64,000 bases of DNA, taken from the NCBI GenBank assembly GCA_011800805.1, contig MPNW01000139.1:1-64000 (forward strand), given 5' to 3'. The notes beneath the pieces are model-generated. The model did not search any database. It saw only the letters and a program-made list of their open reading frames with translations, and was not told the origin of the DNA. This document shows, piece after piece, positions 24,965 through 35,900 of this stretch. This DNA is from Hirudo medicinalis (taxonomy: Eukaryota > Annelida > Clitellata > Hirudinida > Hirudinidae). Numbering within the stretch: position 1 is the stretch's first letter; each line of letters begins with the position of its first letter. A program made the position numbers and the translations under genes.

Positions 24965-27900
24965 TTACCTGGGATGTACATTACGACAATTAGTGCCAAA
25001 TCGACAATTGCCCGCCATGAAGAATTGGCATATCTGACCTCCAAAACCTGGATTAAAAAGAAATACATGTTCAGATGACTTTAAACACAATGTATGAAAA
25101 CAAAACAAAACGCGACAAAAGATGCGCGATGCAAACCTCCGTGTCTCGGCCCTGAGCCTCTACCCCTGAAATCATTTTGATGGAATGGGGGTCCGGGATT
25201 CCGGGGTCGGAAATGGTTTTGAGGGTCTTCCGGATAATTAAACATATCCCTGTGATTATTAAACTGCTGCATTGGGAAATTAAAGTCGTTTCTTGGAGGC
25301 TGTTGAAAGTTTCCTGAGTCCATTGGCATTTGATGGTTGGGGGGCTGATTGTAGTCATACCTCTCGTCGGGCGGATAGGGAGAACGGTGGATATTTGGTT
25401 CTATGTCATCCATGGGTGAGGATGTTGAGGTGACATTGTCGATGTTAGGTGATTGGTTCATTAAGTTACCAAATAAATTTGTTAAAATAGGTGGTAGAGT
25501 GGCTGGTGATTTTGATGTACTGGTTGGTTCGGGGTTTGATTCAAATTCCATCGGTTCCTCTTCGTCATCTAATGGGATAATTCTGCATTCGCCTTGACCT
25601 GCAGTAATCGTCTCTTCTTCAGGTTCACCCGGAGAATCGGGAACGCTAAAATGCACAGAAACAAGCCAATAAATAATTTTTTATGTGCAAAAATTGGAAC
25701 CTAACGACCCATGTAACCAAAAGATACCCACCTGTCCTGGCTGAAGTATATGACTTGAAGAACCTTAGTTTCTCTCTCTGATTGAATAAATTTTTCTTTG
25801 CTCTCACATCCAGGAATGACCGACCTATCCGGTCCATCGATTGCAGGAGGACAGCGCCATTCTACTAGAGATATGCCTTTCTTGCCTGAATGGCACATGC
25901 CAACTAATGCACGCCTCTCCATCTCAATTTCATGTCGTCGGTGATCATTGAAATCTGAACTCGATTGAATGGTTTTGTTTACGTTGACCCTTTCGTCGGG
26001 ATCAACCTCAAAATAAAAGTAGTCGCAAAGGTCATTGTCAGAAGCCCATGAGACATTTTTTTTTGTTTTTGCACGTTTGACGGGAACTTCTTCAATGTTG
26101 GAACCGATGGCATCAGAAGACGAGCCCTCCTTTTCCGTGACATTCAGACACTGAGCTGCACTTTTCAAAGCGGCAGCTATTTCGTCCTTATTCAAGTCCA
26201 AAGATGCCTGGCAAATTTCAAGATTTATTAATTAAAAGTGAAATATTGAGTGATAATTTGCATTTTCAAAAAAGTATTTTCAAATTTCCCAGTAGTTTCT
26301 AGCATTTTATAGCAAAATAAAATATAGAGAATAGAAAATATACAAATTGTCCTAACATTTCAAAAGAAATAAATAAGAGCCTCATGCTCCTCCAATAAAA
26401 TTCATGTTTATAAATAATAATTGCATAACAAATAAAATGACAATGGTTGTAAGAAACAATCACAACAACTTACTGAAGGTGCCACTTTGGATGGGGAAGA
26501 TGGTACTTTCCTTTTCCTTCTTATAGGACCTGATGATGAGCTTTTCAATGCATCCAGGAAAGCTGACTTTTCTGACAACTCAGGTTCTATTAATTAACAA
26601 GTCGGTTTCAGAAAAATTTCAACTGTTTGCTAATTTCAATATTTCAATGAGCAAAAAAAAAAGAAACCCACGCAACGGTCTCGCCGGTATGAGTTTAATT
26701 TTCGATGACTTCGGGGACTGCTGATTAGGAGTTAGCGGCTTGTTCAAGAAGCTAGTAATTGAACTGGAGCCGTTAATTGACTTTTGACTAACACTCCTCT
26801 CTACTGGCTTAACAGGTGCTTTGGGGATATTCTCCGGCTCTATGCACTCAAGACCTACATAAAAATGTCGAAAGCATTTACGCTAATGAATATTCATCGA
26901 GTATTATACATTTTATATGCCGAGAGCTTAGCGCCGCACGTGTTACCGTCCGACACCACTAAAGCAGCTCACGCTAAACTCGCCTGCTTTTCAGCATAAT
27001 TGCTTACTAGAAGGGAGTGTCGCTCATATATACAGAGGTTGGCAAACCACGAAAATGTATTTCGAGATGCATTCGAAGACATTCGACAGAGAATATCGAA
27101 ACAATACTTTGGTTGTACAATACAGCACGGTTCCTGCCATGTTTGAAGTACACAAACAAAAGCTCAATGAAAGCCTAAGGACGTAGCGCGTCCTCGCGTA
27201 ATAACCTGTGGATCTAAATTTTATCGGTAAGGCTTTCACAGTCTTAGGACGAGGTCTTTCCCTCGTCTCTGTTGTGCTGTCGCCATCAATAGGCGATTTC
27301 GTGTCCGATTCGATGGGTATTTCCTCGACCACGGGATTCTCGGGCTGTACGGGAACCATCTTGGGGGCTTCAAACTTCCGATTTCTCTGCTGACCTAATT
27401 TTAAGAAAAAAATTAGTCAAAAGTTTAAATTACATAATCGGCCGACAACACTCGATCCCGCGCACACAAGGCCCCAGGAGCTCAGCTCAAAGCAAAGGCC
27501 TAAATCTGACGCGTGCGATCTATGCGCAGCGCCTTTGAAAAGGCCCTAATTAACCTAATCTGAAGTCCTACTGCAGTTGGCTTCTAAACTATTTTTGATT
27601 TTCAATAGCTTAATTAGATCTTGGAACTTTCAAACTTTAAAGATAGAAATGGGTCAGCATTTTCACTCAAAATTGATCTTTCTCAAATCACTTTTCTTAA
27701 CTCATATTAAAGATATTTTGACTGACATTAGAGCAGATGGCATACAAACTTTGAAAATCCCATGCCATAACATTTTCCTAAGTCATCTTAGCAAAAAATC
27801 TCAAACTAGCATTAATCAGTATTACCACTAATTCTATTACTGTTATTAGTTTAAGTGATAGCACGAATGGTCGCCGCACGTGGAGACTGAGGCCTTGTGG

Positions 27901-29305
27901 CACCAGGGAGAGTCCCTGCATTGTGAAATGGGGATCCTACCAGTTCAGCCACCTAAAAATACGTCCCCAGTTGCTATCAAAACCATCAATCACGAATAAC
28001 ATCATCTACAACTTTAAAATGTCACCACCGACCTGATGATTTTGAACTGCTATTCTTGACGCCCGTGACCAGTCTGACCCACTCGTCGACTATGACCTTG
28101 GCAAGTCTTGAAATTCCTACAATGGAATCATCATTTTAATTGCACTTAACCTATAATCGACCTAGAACAGGAATACAAGCTCCTCGAAGGCTTACTTTCG
28201 TCTGCATATTTTATTAGTTGTTTTATGTCTTTGGCAAAGCTGTTGGTCTTCAGCAGCTTCGTGTTAACGGGCATGAGTTTGCACAATTGTAGGATTTCCA
28301 TCATGAGTGGCTTATTATTTTGTGTTCTAGCCTCCAACAACCATCCATGAAGAATTGCCCACATCCCTTCACTTAGAAGCCTGCAGTCACATTAGTAACT
28401 ATTACTGGCACATATTTGCACATTGAGAGATTAGACATTCCAGCTCATAATAAAAACATAATAAAAAGTTGACCAGAAATCATGATGACATTTATGAATT
28501 GAATTGATTTTAATCGATATCATTAATGTGCAGGTACAATCAGAATTTAAGATAAGTCACCTCTTTAGTGTCACTTTGCTTGTTGCTCTGAGGACATTTA
28601 TGAGAATACACTGAACTGGCATCAGGCTAGAAGACTCCATAATCCTACAAAGAGCACGTGCATTACGCACCATTTAGACTCCATTCTAACTCAAACGCAC
28701 GATTCACATGGATATTCGACGCTTGTTATGCCCTCATTTACAAATTTAACGTAATAAACATATCGAATAAATTTTGCATAGCGCCCGCTCCTGCCCAGCC
28801 AAATACGAGCTCGCGTTAGTTTGCAAGTGCACTAAATTTTCTTAATTCTGAGACAAAGTACTTACTTCACAAAAACCTTGTCTTTGCTATCGACTCCCCC
28901 AGCACTGTCTAGCATGGTTGAAAGCGACCGTAGAACAGACGCGGGGTCGCTGGGGAGTTCGATTTTTAGTTGGTAATCTCTACTGTTTTGTCCGTCATCA
29001 GACCCCTCCTGGCTCACCGATTCGCCGTTAGGAGTTTCGGTGGATTCACGATTTTGATTCATGCAACTATCGATAATATCGTCCGCATTGAAAGGCTCTT
29101 TGCACTCGGAATCAATACTTCTTAAAACTGAGTCGTTGTATTCCAATGCGTCGCTATTCTCGAACAAGGCTCCATCCGCGCTGAAATACTGCATGTCGCC
29201 GACGTCATTAGTTGTAAGTTCAGTTGGAGACCACAAATGATAGTCAGAACGGGTCATCGTGATGTCTTCCTGTATTACTCCGCTATTTGGCCCGTTACGA
29301 TACAT
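24965..29305 (-). CDS. PPP1R10: PNUTS, nuclear targeting subunit of protein phosphatase 1
   Basis: Ten exons: 29305-28866, 28644-28561, 28380-28196, 28116-28033, 27394-27206, 26854-26672, 26586-26474, 26207-25732, 25645-25137, 25047-24965. All phases agree, giving 781 residues. Order of parts: an acidic N-terminal extension (1-115), a TFIIS-N/LW-type helical domain (about 116-263, including RISRLAKVIVDEWVRLV), KFRSTG (about 315), FLDAL, the PP1-docking RVxF-type motif KKNVSW (about 475) followed by CDYFYFEVDPDERVNVNK, LPPILTNLFGNLM, a Pro/Gly/Asn-rich region, and a C-terminal CCCH zinc finger (CQFFMAGNCRFGTNCRNVHP). The human protein begins directly at the LW domain, so the extension is unusual. 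PNUTS recruits PP1 with WDR82 and TOX4 to RNA polymerase II. An AATAAA lies at 24927-24932, 33 bases past the stop. Confidence 0.92.
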
Positions 29306-30338
29306 ACGTGGACAACGGCGCGCTACAAGGAAAAAATTTATTATCGCAATTGTGGCAAAGCAAGTTTGAGAACCAGCACACAGCCTATTCTAATACAAAA
29401 CTCAAGTGTTCAAATCTAATTTTTGATCGACTAAGCGTTTTACTTTTTTGTTTAAACCACAAGCCCATTCAAGGAAACCGTAGTTTATTAACAAACGCCA
29501 ACAAGCGACCACACTAAATAACACCAACGTAGACCTCACACATATAGCTAAGAATTCTTACTAATTTTCTCAAAAATCGGTGAAGAAGCCAGGCAAAGTA
29601 ATATGGCAATTATCGGGTCGCTCCAAAATGGCGGAATCGATTCTTTAGAATATGAATCGCAGAGCTAAGGCTTCAAAATATCATGGAATCTAAAATAAAG
29701 TAAGGCCTTGAATAGTTTTGATAGGCGATTTCCTTAACGAAAGCTAGAAAAATTCGACGTACAGATTAAATTTATAACAAAACGCAGAACAACGCCCGAC
29801 CAAACGATTCAATTGTTTGACGGCCGTATGACCCAAATAGCTCAGCTAGCTATGTTACTTTGTCTATTATTCGGATTTGGATTATTAAAATTACAAACTT
29901 TAGAATATACAAGCAACACAAAAATTTATTAATTTAATATTTTTCTTTAAATTATTTATAATTTATAAAATTTAATTTTTATTTGCAATTTAATCTAAAC
30001 TTTGCGATAGCGTTCAACTTATAGAGTTAAAAATGTTAAAAACTACATTTTATTGTATGTAATTTAATAAAAATTTAGGTTAAAATGAGATAAAAACTCG
30101 ATATAAAGAACTCACCAGATATTTTCGTATTCATGACCGATGACATAAAATACCTGAAGAGCGGTTCATATCGCCGCGAAGTTTATTGTTTTGTCAAAGT
30201 AATGCATTTTGAGGTTATTGAACAATAACTTTTTATAAAACATCAGTGCATCTCTGTGTTTCTATTGTGTTTTATAGACGGTGTTTTGACATCATGCTGA
30301 TGTTTCTGTGAGGTTGCAGAGATTGTTTTGATTATGCA
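29306..30338. promoter_or_regulatory. Head-to-head intergenic region (PNUTS / FAAP24)
   Basis: About 1 kb separates the divergent start codons. It is AT-rich, with no coding exon seen. 5' UTRs and promoters of both genes are expected here. A non-coding first PNUTS exon cannot be excluded. Confidence 0.4.
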
Positions 30339-31795
30339 ATGGATTATGATGGGGAATCAAAAACGGATAAGCAAGTCATCAAGGTGCCCCAGGGATGTGT
30401 TGTCGTCAGGCGAAAGTGGAAAGCGTCTAAGCTAATTTCCAAATTAAGAGGTCTGCATTTCGTTTACTAATACATTTAATTTGGTTTATTTATACATATT
30501 TGTCGAAAGATTCAGGCAATGTGATGTTCGAGGAAAGGCTTGATTATGTGGATATTTTTACACCTTCGAAACTGGCGATTTTGATCTTAGAAGAAACAGA
30601 TTTAAATGCAGAATCTAATTTTAAAAGAGCACTTGTTAAACTCAGACAGGTGAGTTATATCTTCGACATTATATAATAAAGACACTTGCACTCCCTAAAA
30701 ATAGTTTAAACAGATCCAACCAAACATTAAGCATACAACAATGTGCATTGAAATGAGAAGAATTTGAAACAGCATTAAATACTTCTTTCTGAGTGAAACT
30801 AGTTTAATGGATTTTAAAAATTTGGAACCCATAAGTTGATGACAATAATTTAAGAACTTAATACAATAATTTTCAGCTTAATGGTTATAAAGGTATAGTT
30901 CTTGTAAAAAGACCTGTTTCAACACAGCCCTTTATCAGTATCCAGAAATTTATATCTCTTGACCTTGGTCTTGTATGTGTTCCATTTAATGACTTGAATG
31001 AAGCTGGGTCTTTTCTTGCTGAGTTGGTGAGTTTTTGTCTGATTTATGTGTTAAAATAAGTAGAGATCTGTAATTCCTATTGCATTACTATAAAGGATTA
31101 TAATATCAGGCTTTTATGGACACTACCACAAAACAAATAGATAAGAAGAAAGTGCACATTAAGTCAGCAGATGAAAGTATTTTGACAAGTTTGTCTGTCA
31201 TACCAAAGCTGGGATTAGCAAAATCTAAAATTTTGCTGGGGCGATTCTCAAGTTAGATTTGAATTTAGATTTTGAATTTCTGTACAAACAATTTTTCATC
31301 ATTCTCCTGGAGTTCACTGACAGGCATCCTCAAAAGAGCTCCCCCCAATATTGACAAATTCAGATGTGGGAATTTTTTGAGGGTGGTTCAGACTTTGCAA
31401 TCAGATGGATGTCTCTGTCAGTGGGACCAACATCTCGTTTTGCATGGCTCTTCCAAAAATTGCCAAATTTTCATCTATATCCTCCTCTGACAAATTATAG
31501 ATCTGTATAAAGCTGTCTGAATATAAAATCTTCTGCATAAATTTATTGGACCCTTTCTATTGGTTGCAAAATTTACATCAATAATACAAAATTGTTAATT
31601 GAAACGCAAGTTTTTATTTTTTATAGCTTTGTCTGCGATCTGCAGTTCAACTGAAGAGGTGCATTTCCATTCTTTGTTCTCTGGTTTTAGACACTTTCAG
31701 AGCAATTTTTTTTCCAGGAATTATCAGCAATTGTTGGTCCCAGTGCTGCCTTCGAAGTTAAGAGATTTCTCACAAAGTGCACTGAAGAAATCTGA
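30339..31795 (+). CDS. FAAP24: Fanconi anaemia core complex-associated protein 24
   Basis: Exons 30339-30450, 30516-30649, 30877-31026, 31110-31251, 31627-31658 and 31718-31795 join in phase to 215 residues, the same length as human FAAP24. The N-terminal part is the inactive XPF-like nuclease fold (VPQGCVVVRRKWKASKL, then LNGYKGIVLVKRP, then ISLDLGLVCVP). The C-terminal tandem helix-hairpin-helix runs from IPKLGLAKSKILLGRFS through ELSAIVGPSAA to FLTKCTEEI. FAAP24 pairs with FANCM to bind branched or single-stranded DNA and load the Fanconi core complex. Exon 5 is only 32 bases, and without it the frame ends early just after 31251. With it the domain aligns residue for residue with the human helix-hairpin-helix. 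Confidence 0.93.
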
Positions 31796-32289
31796 CTGCA
31801 TCTTGATAGAATTAATACCTGTAGTTTTCATGATATGATTTGGCTCTGAGTATTTATTGACTGAGTATTTACTCATTTGTGCTAGTCCATCCACTCAGCT
31901 CCTATTGCTCCAGAAGAACGTGCCATCCCTATCGACGTATTTTTCAAATGTCTGCTACCTCTGCATATATCATTATTTAGACGTCATTTTTTGTACATTT
32001 TTGTAGTTTTTTTTTTGTTGATAAAAATTAATAACTTTTTGAAATAAAAAAGGCTTAAATATTTTCAAATTTATCGACCCCTTCTATTTTTATGATTTAA
32101 ATTGATAATTGGTCGCTTCCATAATTTTCAACACTGGTCGGAAATGAGTAAAATTGGACAGATGATAAAAAGCATTTATTGAACTGAATTCAGGTAGAAC
32201 GAACGTGTTAGATTAGCACGTTAAAATTTGAGGAATATGAAATGTCTCGATAAAAAAATTAAAAATGTTTTGTCTGAGTAATTGCAGAT
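31796..32289. other. Convergent gap between FAAP24 and the collagen gene
   Basis: Holds the 3' ends of both genes. A plus-strand AATAAA near 32043 could end FAAP24. A minus-strand AATAAA at 32175-32180 lies about 110 bases past the collagen stop. Confidence 0.5.
32175..32180 (-). terminator. Candidate collagen poly(A) signal
   Basis: AATAAA on the minus strand, about 110 bases downstream of the collagen stop codon. Confidence 0.5.
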
Positions 32290-32985
32290 CTAGGTAGATA
32301 AGTGGGTTCCTCTGTGATGTAGGTCTTCATTTTTCATTTTTGCCTTTTTTCGAGGTACACAATTTTTCGACGAGGTTCCACCGTGTGGTTCGATGTCATC
32401 CTGCATCTCATCGACTTCGTCGAAAAATTCCTCGAGCTGAAAAGGATATTTATTTTTATATATTAAAATAGAACCATTTTTTTATGATCAAACAGCTTGC
32501 TAAAAATTAATTATATTTGCAAAAAATGTCTGCTAACAAGGAAATGGATAGAAATGGTGAACTCACGTCAGAGTCATATTCATCAGATGAGAGTTCTTGA
32601 CCTTCTCCGTTCGACATACCCTCCGATTGATCCACGTCTAGTGTCACATTCTGCCTATAAGCATTTTCTTTTTCGTAGTCTGATGGCGAAGACTTCGGCC
32701 GGGATTGATTTTCGTTTTGCTTAGAAAGGAAGATTATTTATATATCATAAATTTTTAAGAGCAAACTGATCAACAAATTTAATAAATTATGCCTTACCAC
32801 GACTCTAAAATGATTTTTAAGTCTTCTGAAGGCCACGAACGATCCGACAATGAATGTCACTGTCATGAAAGCCAGCCATATTACTAGAACGGCAGAAGCG
32901 ATAAATAGTTTTGATTTCGTCTGGGTTATCTTTTCTCTTTGTAGTTTTTGTGTATTAACGACATCCGTGTTGTCATCCACAAGAG
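32290..32985 (-). other. C-terminal membrane anchor and cytoplasmic tail of the giant collagen
   Basis: Three exons. The first (32985-32798) follows the last Gly-X-Y exon with a linker of about 29 residues ([19 protein letters not shown]), then a hydrophobic stretch of 27 residues (begins [14 protein letters not shown], ends IVGSFVAF), then RRLKNHF. Arginine and lysine right after the span predict a cytoplasmic C-terminus. The second exon (32719-32567) is Ser/Asn-rich with [11 protein letters not shown] and ends SSDEYDSD. The third (32436-32290) begins [14 protein letters not shown] and ends in a basic segment ([10 protein letters not shown]) before the TAG stop. The Asp/Glu/Ser cluster resembles CK2-type acidic sorting clusters, which is inference. 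All three join in phase. Confidence 0.88.
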
Positions 32986-35900
32986 CTGAAAAATAAATTA
33001 ATTAATTACCTCAGATTCACTCGACATCATGATATATAAAAATAGTAAATGTCTCTCAAGCTATGGTTGATTTCAACAATACGACAAAAGCCTTGCCTGC
33101 CGCTCCTACTCCTGCAGAACCTGGCCTTCCCTGAATTCCAGTGGCACCCGTTGATCCAGTGGATCCTGTTCCACCAGTATAGCCACTAGATCCTGTGCTT
33201 CCAGTCGGACCCGTTCGCCCTTTTGATTTTTAAATTTACATTTAATTTGTTTAAAATATCTTTATAAGTGAATGCAATTCACTAATTAGTAGCTTTATCT
33301 TTACCTGGAGGACCAGTATATCCCATGGGACCTGTCATTCCTGGCATTCCCATACTTCCAGGTTCACCTCTGGATCCTGCATTTCCTCTTGGCCCTTGTG
33401 GACCCTGCTGACCAGGTGACCCTGGACTGCCTGGTGATCCAGGTTGTCCATCATTACCAGGATTTCCAGTTGGACCAGGAGCTCCCTGACTACCAGCAGG
33501 ACCAGCATAACCTAAAAATTTAATGTATAAGTAATATATAAGTAATTTAATGTACATATAAGTAATTATCTATCTATTTGCTTCCTATACCTTGGGGCCC
33601 TGGGCGTCCCTCCTGACCAGTAAATCCTGTAAATCCTGGTGGTCCAACCAAACCAGGAGCACCATATCCACCTTGACTACCAGGATATCCAGTTTGGCCT
33701 TTAGGTCCTATTGAACCTATTGATCCTGTGGCTCCGACAGGACCTGTTGCTCCAGTATAACCTGTTTGTCCTGCTGATCCACTCTGACCTGTTGATCCAG
33801 TGTCTCCTAAAATGTTGGAAATAAAAATCGAAATGAAATTGTTATTTTTTGCTAAATGTCAGTTTGAAATAACTTGAGAAAATATGGAAGTTAAAGCATA
33901 CCAGGAGGTCCTGCAGGTCCAGGAATTCCTCGCTCACCGGGATTGCCCATAGGTCCGGGAGAACCCAATGGTCCCTGAAGTCCCGGTTGTCCTTGCATCC
34001 CGATGCTACCAGCCGGTCCTACAAATCCAGTATATCCAACAGGTCCTGGTAATCCTGTAGGACCAGTAGATCCTTGTTGGCCAGTGAAACCAACCTGTCC
34101 TGTCATGCCCGTATTACCAGAGTTTCCTATTGGACCAACTTCTCCCGGAGAACCACGATCTCCCTGAGGTCCTATGGGACCTGTAGGCCCAGGCAGCCCT
34201 TGTGATCCAATATTACCTATATCACCTCGAGGACCTTCAGGTCCTATAGGTCCAATAGGACCAACAATTCCAGTAGCTCCAACAGGACCGGGCTGACCCA
34301 CAGGACCCTGTGATCCTTGAAATCCGGATGGACCCGCTAGACCTGTATCTCCCAGGGCCCCAAAGGTCCTGGTGGACCAATTGGACCTTTAGGCCCGGTG
34401 GCGCCACTTGATCCAGTATCTCCTGGAGGCCCTACATATCCAATTGAACCTTGCGGCCCGACGGGACCTTGAGGTCCAGTAGATCCTGTATCTCCCATTA
34501 GACCCTGTTGTCCTCTTTGACCTGGAGATCCTACTGGACCCTGCTGTCCCGCTTCTCCATTAACTCCCGTAGGACCTCTTAGGCCTTGACTTCCCATTGG
34601 CCCTTGAGGACCAATAGGTCCAATATATCCAGGCAAACCCGTCACACCCCTGGGACCTCCAGCTCCCGGAGGTCCATTAGGTCCAATCGGACCGGTTGGC
34701 CCCATAGGACCTGTATTTCCTGTTTCACCTGGATCGCCTACATCACCTCTTGGACCTAAGGGTCCTAGGGATCCAACTGGTCCCGCGGGTCCCGTTGCAC
34801 CTACTGGTCCTTGAGGTCCTGGTAATCCCATTTCTCCTATTTGACCGGAAGGTCCAATATCGCCAGATGGTCCTGTTGAGCCTGTGGAACCTGTAGATCC
34901 TGGTGGACCCATTTGGCCTATATCCCCCTTTGGTCCTCCTGGCCCAGTAGCTCCTGTTGCACCAGGCAAACCTTTCAAACCTTGTTGCCCCGAATCTCCC
35001 TTTTCTCCCTTTGGTCCGGAAGCTCCAGTAGCTCCTAGGGGACCTGGAGGACCCTGAGGTCCTTGATTTCCGAGCGGACCTGTTTCACCTGTATTTCCGG
35101 GTAATCCAAGGCTTCCGACTGATCCAGGTAGACCAAGTTCTCCTATTGGACCAGTCGAACCTGTTGGGCCTGCAATTCCTGCCGCTCCTGGGGGACCAGG
35201 AGGTCCTATAGGGCCCAAGGGTCCTTGAGGGCCAGATTCGCCTTTTGGTCCAGTGGCACCAGGCGAACCGATTGGACCTTGAATGATTAGATTAAATTAT
35301 AATTAAATTTTACTTCGATAAAAATTATAATATGTCTGAAAATTACCTGCGGGACCAATCGGTCCGCCGTCACCTTTCGGTCCCTTGGGCCCGGTTGCTC
35401 CCTGAAAACCTGTACCAGGTGGTCCTACTGACCCAGGATATCCAAGAGGTCCTCGAGGTCCTGCTGGACCGGGCAAGCCTGTGTCTCCTTGTGATCCTTG
35501 AGGACCCTGAGCTCCAACAATCCCAACAGGGCCTTTGGGTCCTTTCAATCCTGTCGAGCCTTTAGGACCTAGTGGACCTGGTTGTCCAGGTGACCCTTGG
35601 CTGCCCGTATCTCCGGTGTCTCCAAGAGAGCCCTGAAATCCAGGGGCACCAATTGGTCCGATATTTCCATCCTGACCAGTCGGTCCGGTATCTCCAGACG
35701 GTCCCGCAGGACCACCTGTTCCCGGACTTCCAATGGATCCTGGTGAACCTCTATCACCTTTTTGTCCCGCTAAACCTGTAGCTCCAGTGGCACCTTTAGC
35801 ACCAGAATTACCATTTGGTCCCATTGGACCACGCGAACCAGTGTCGCCAGAAGGGCCCTGCAATCCAGTAGCTCCCTGAACCCCTAAAAGTGAACATTAG

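Noticed and set aside
31252..31500. FAAP24 ending at the stop just after 31251
   Set aside because: This would remove half of the helix-hairpin-helix. Downstream exons restore it in phase and to the exact family length.
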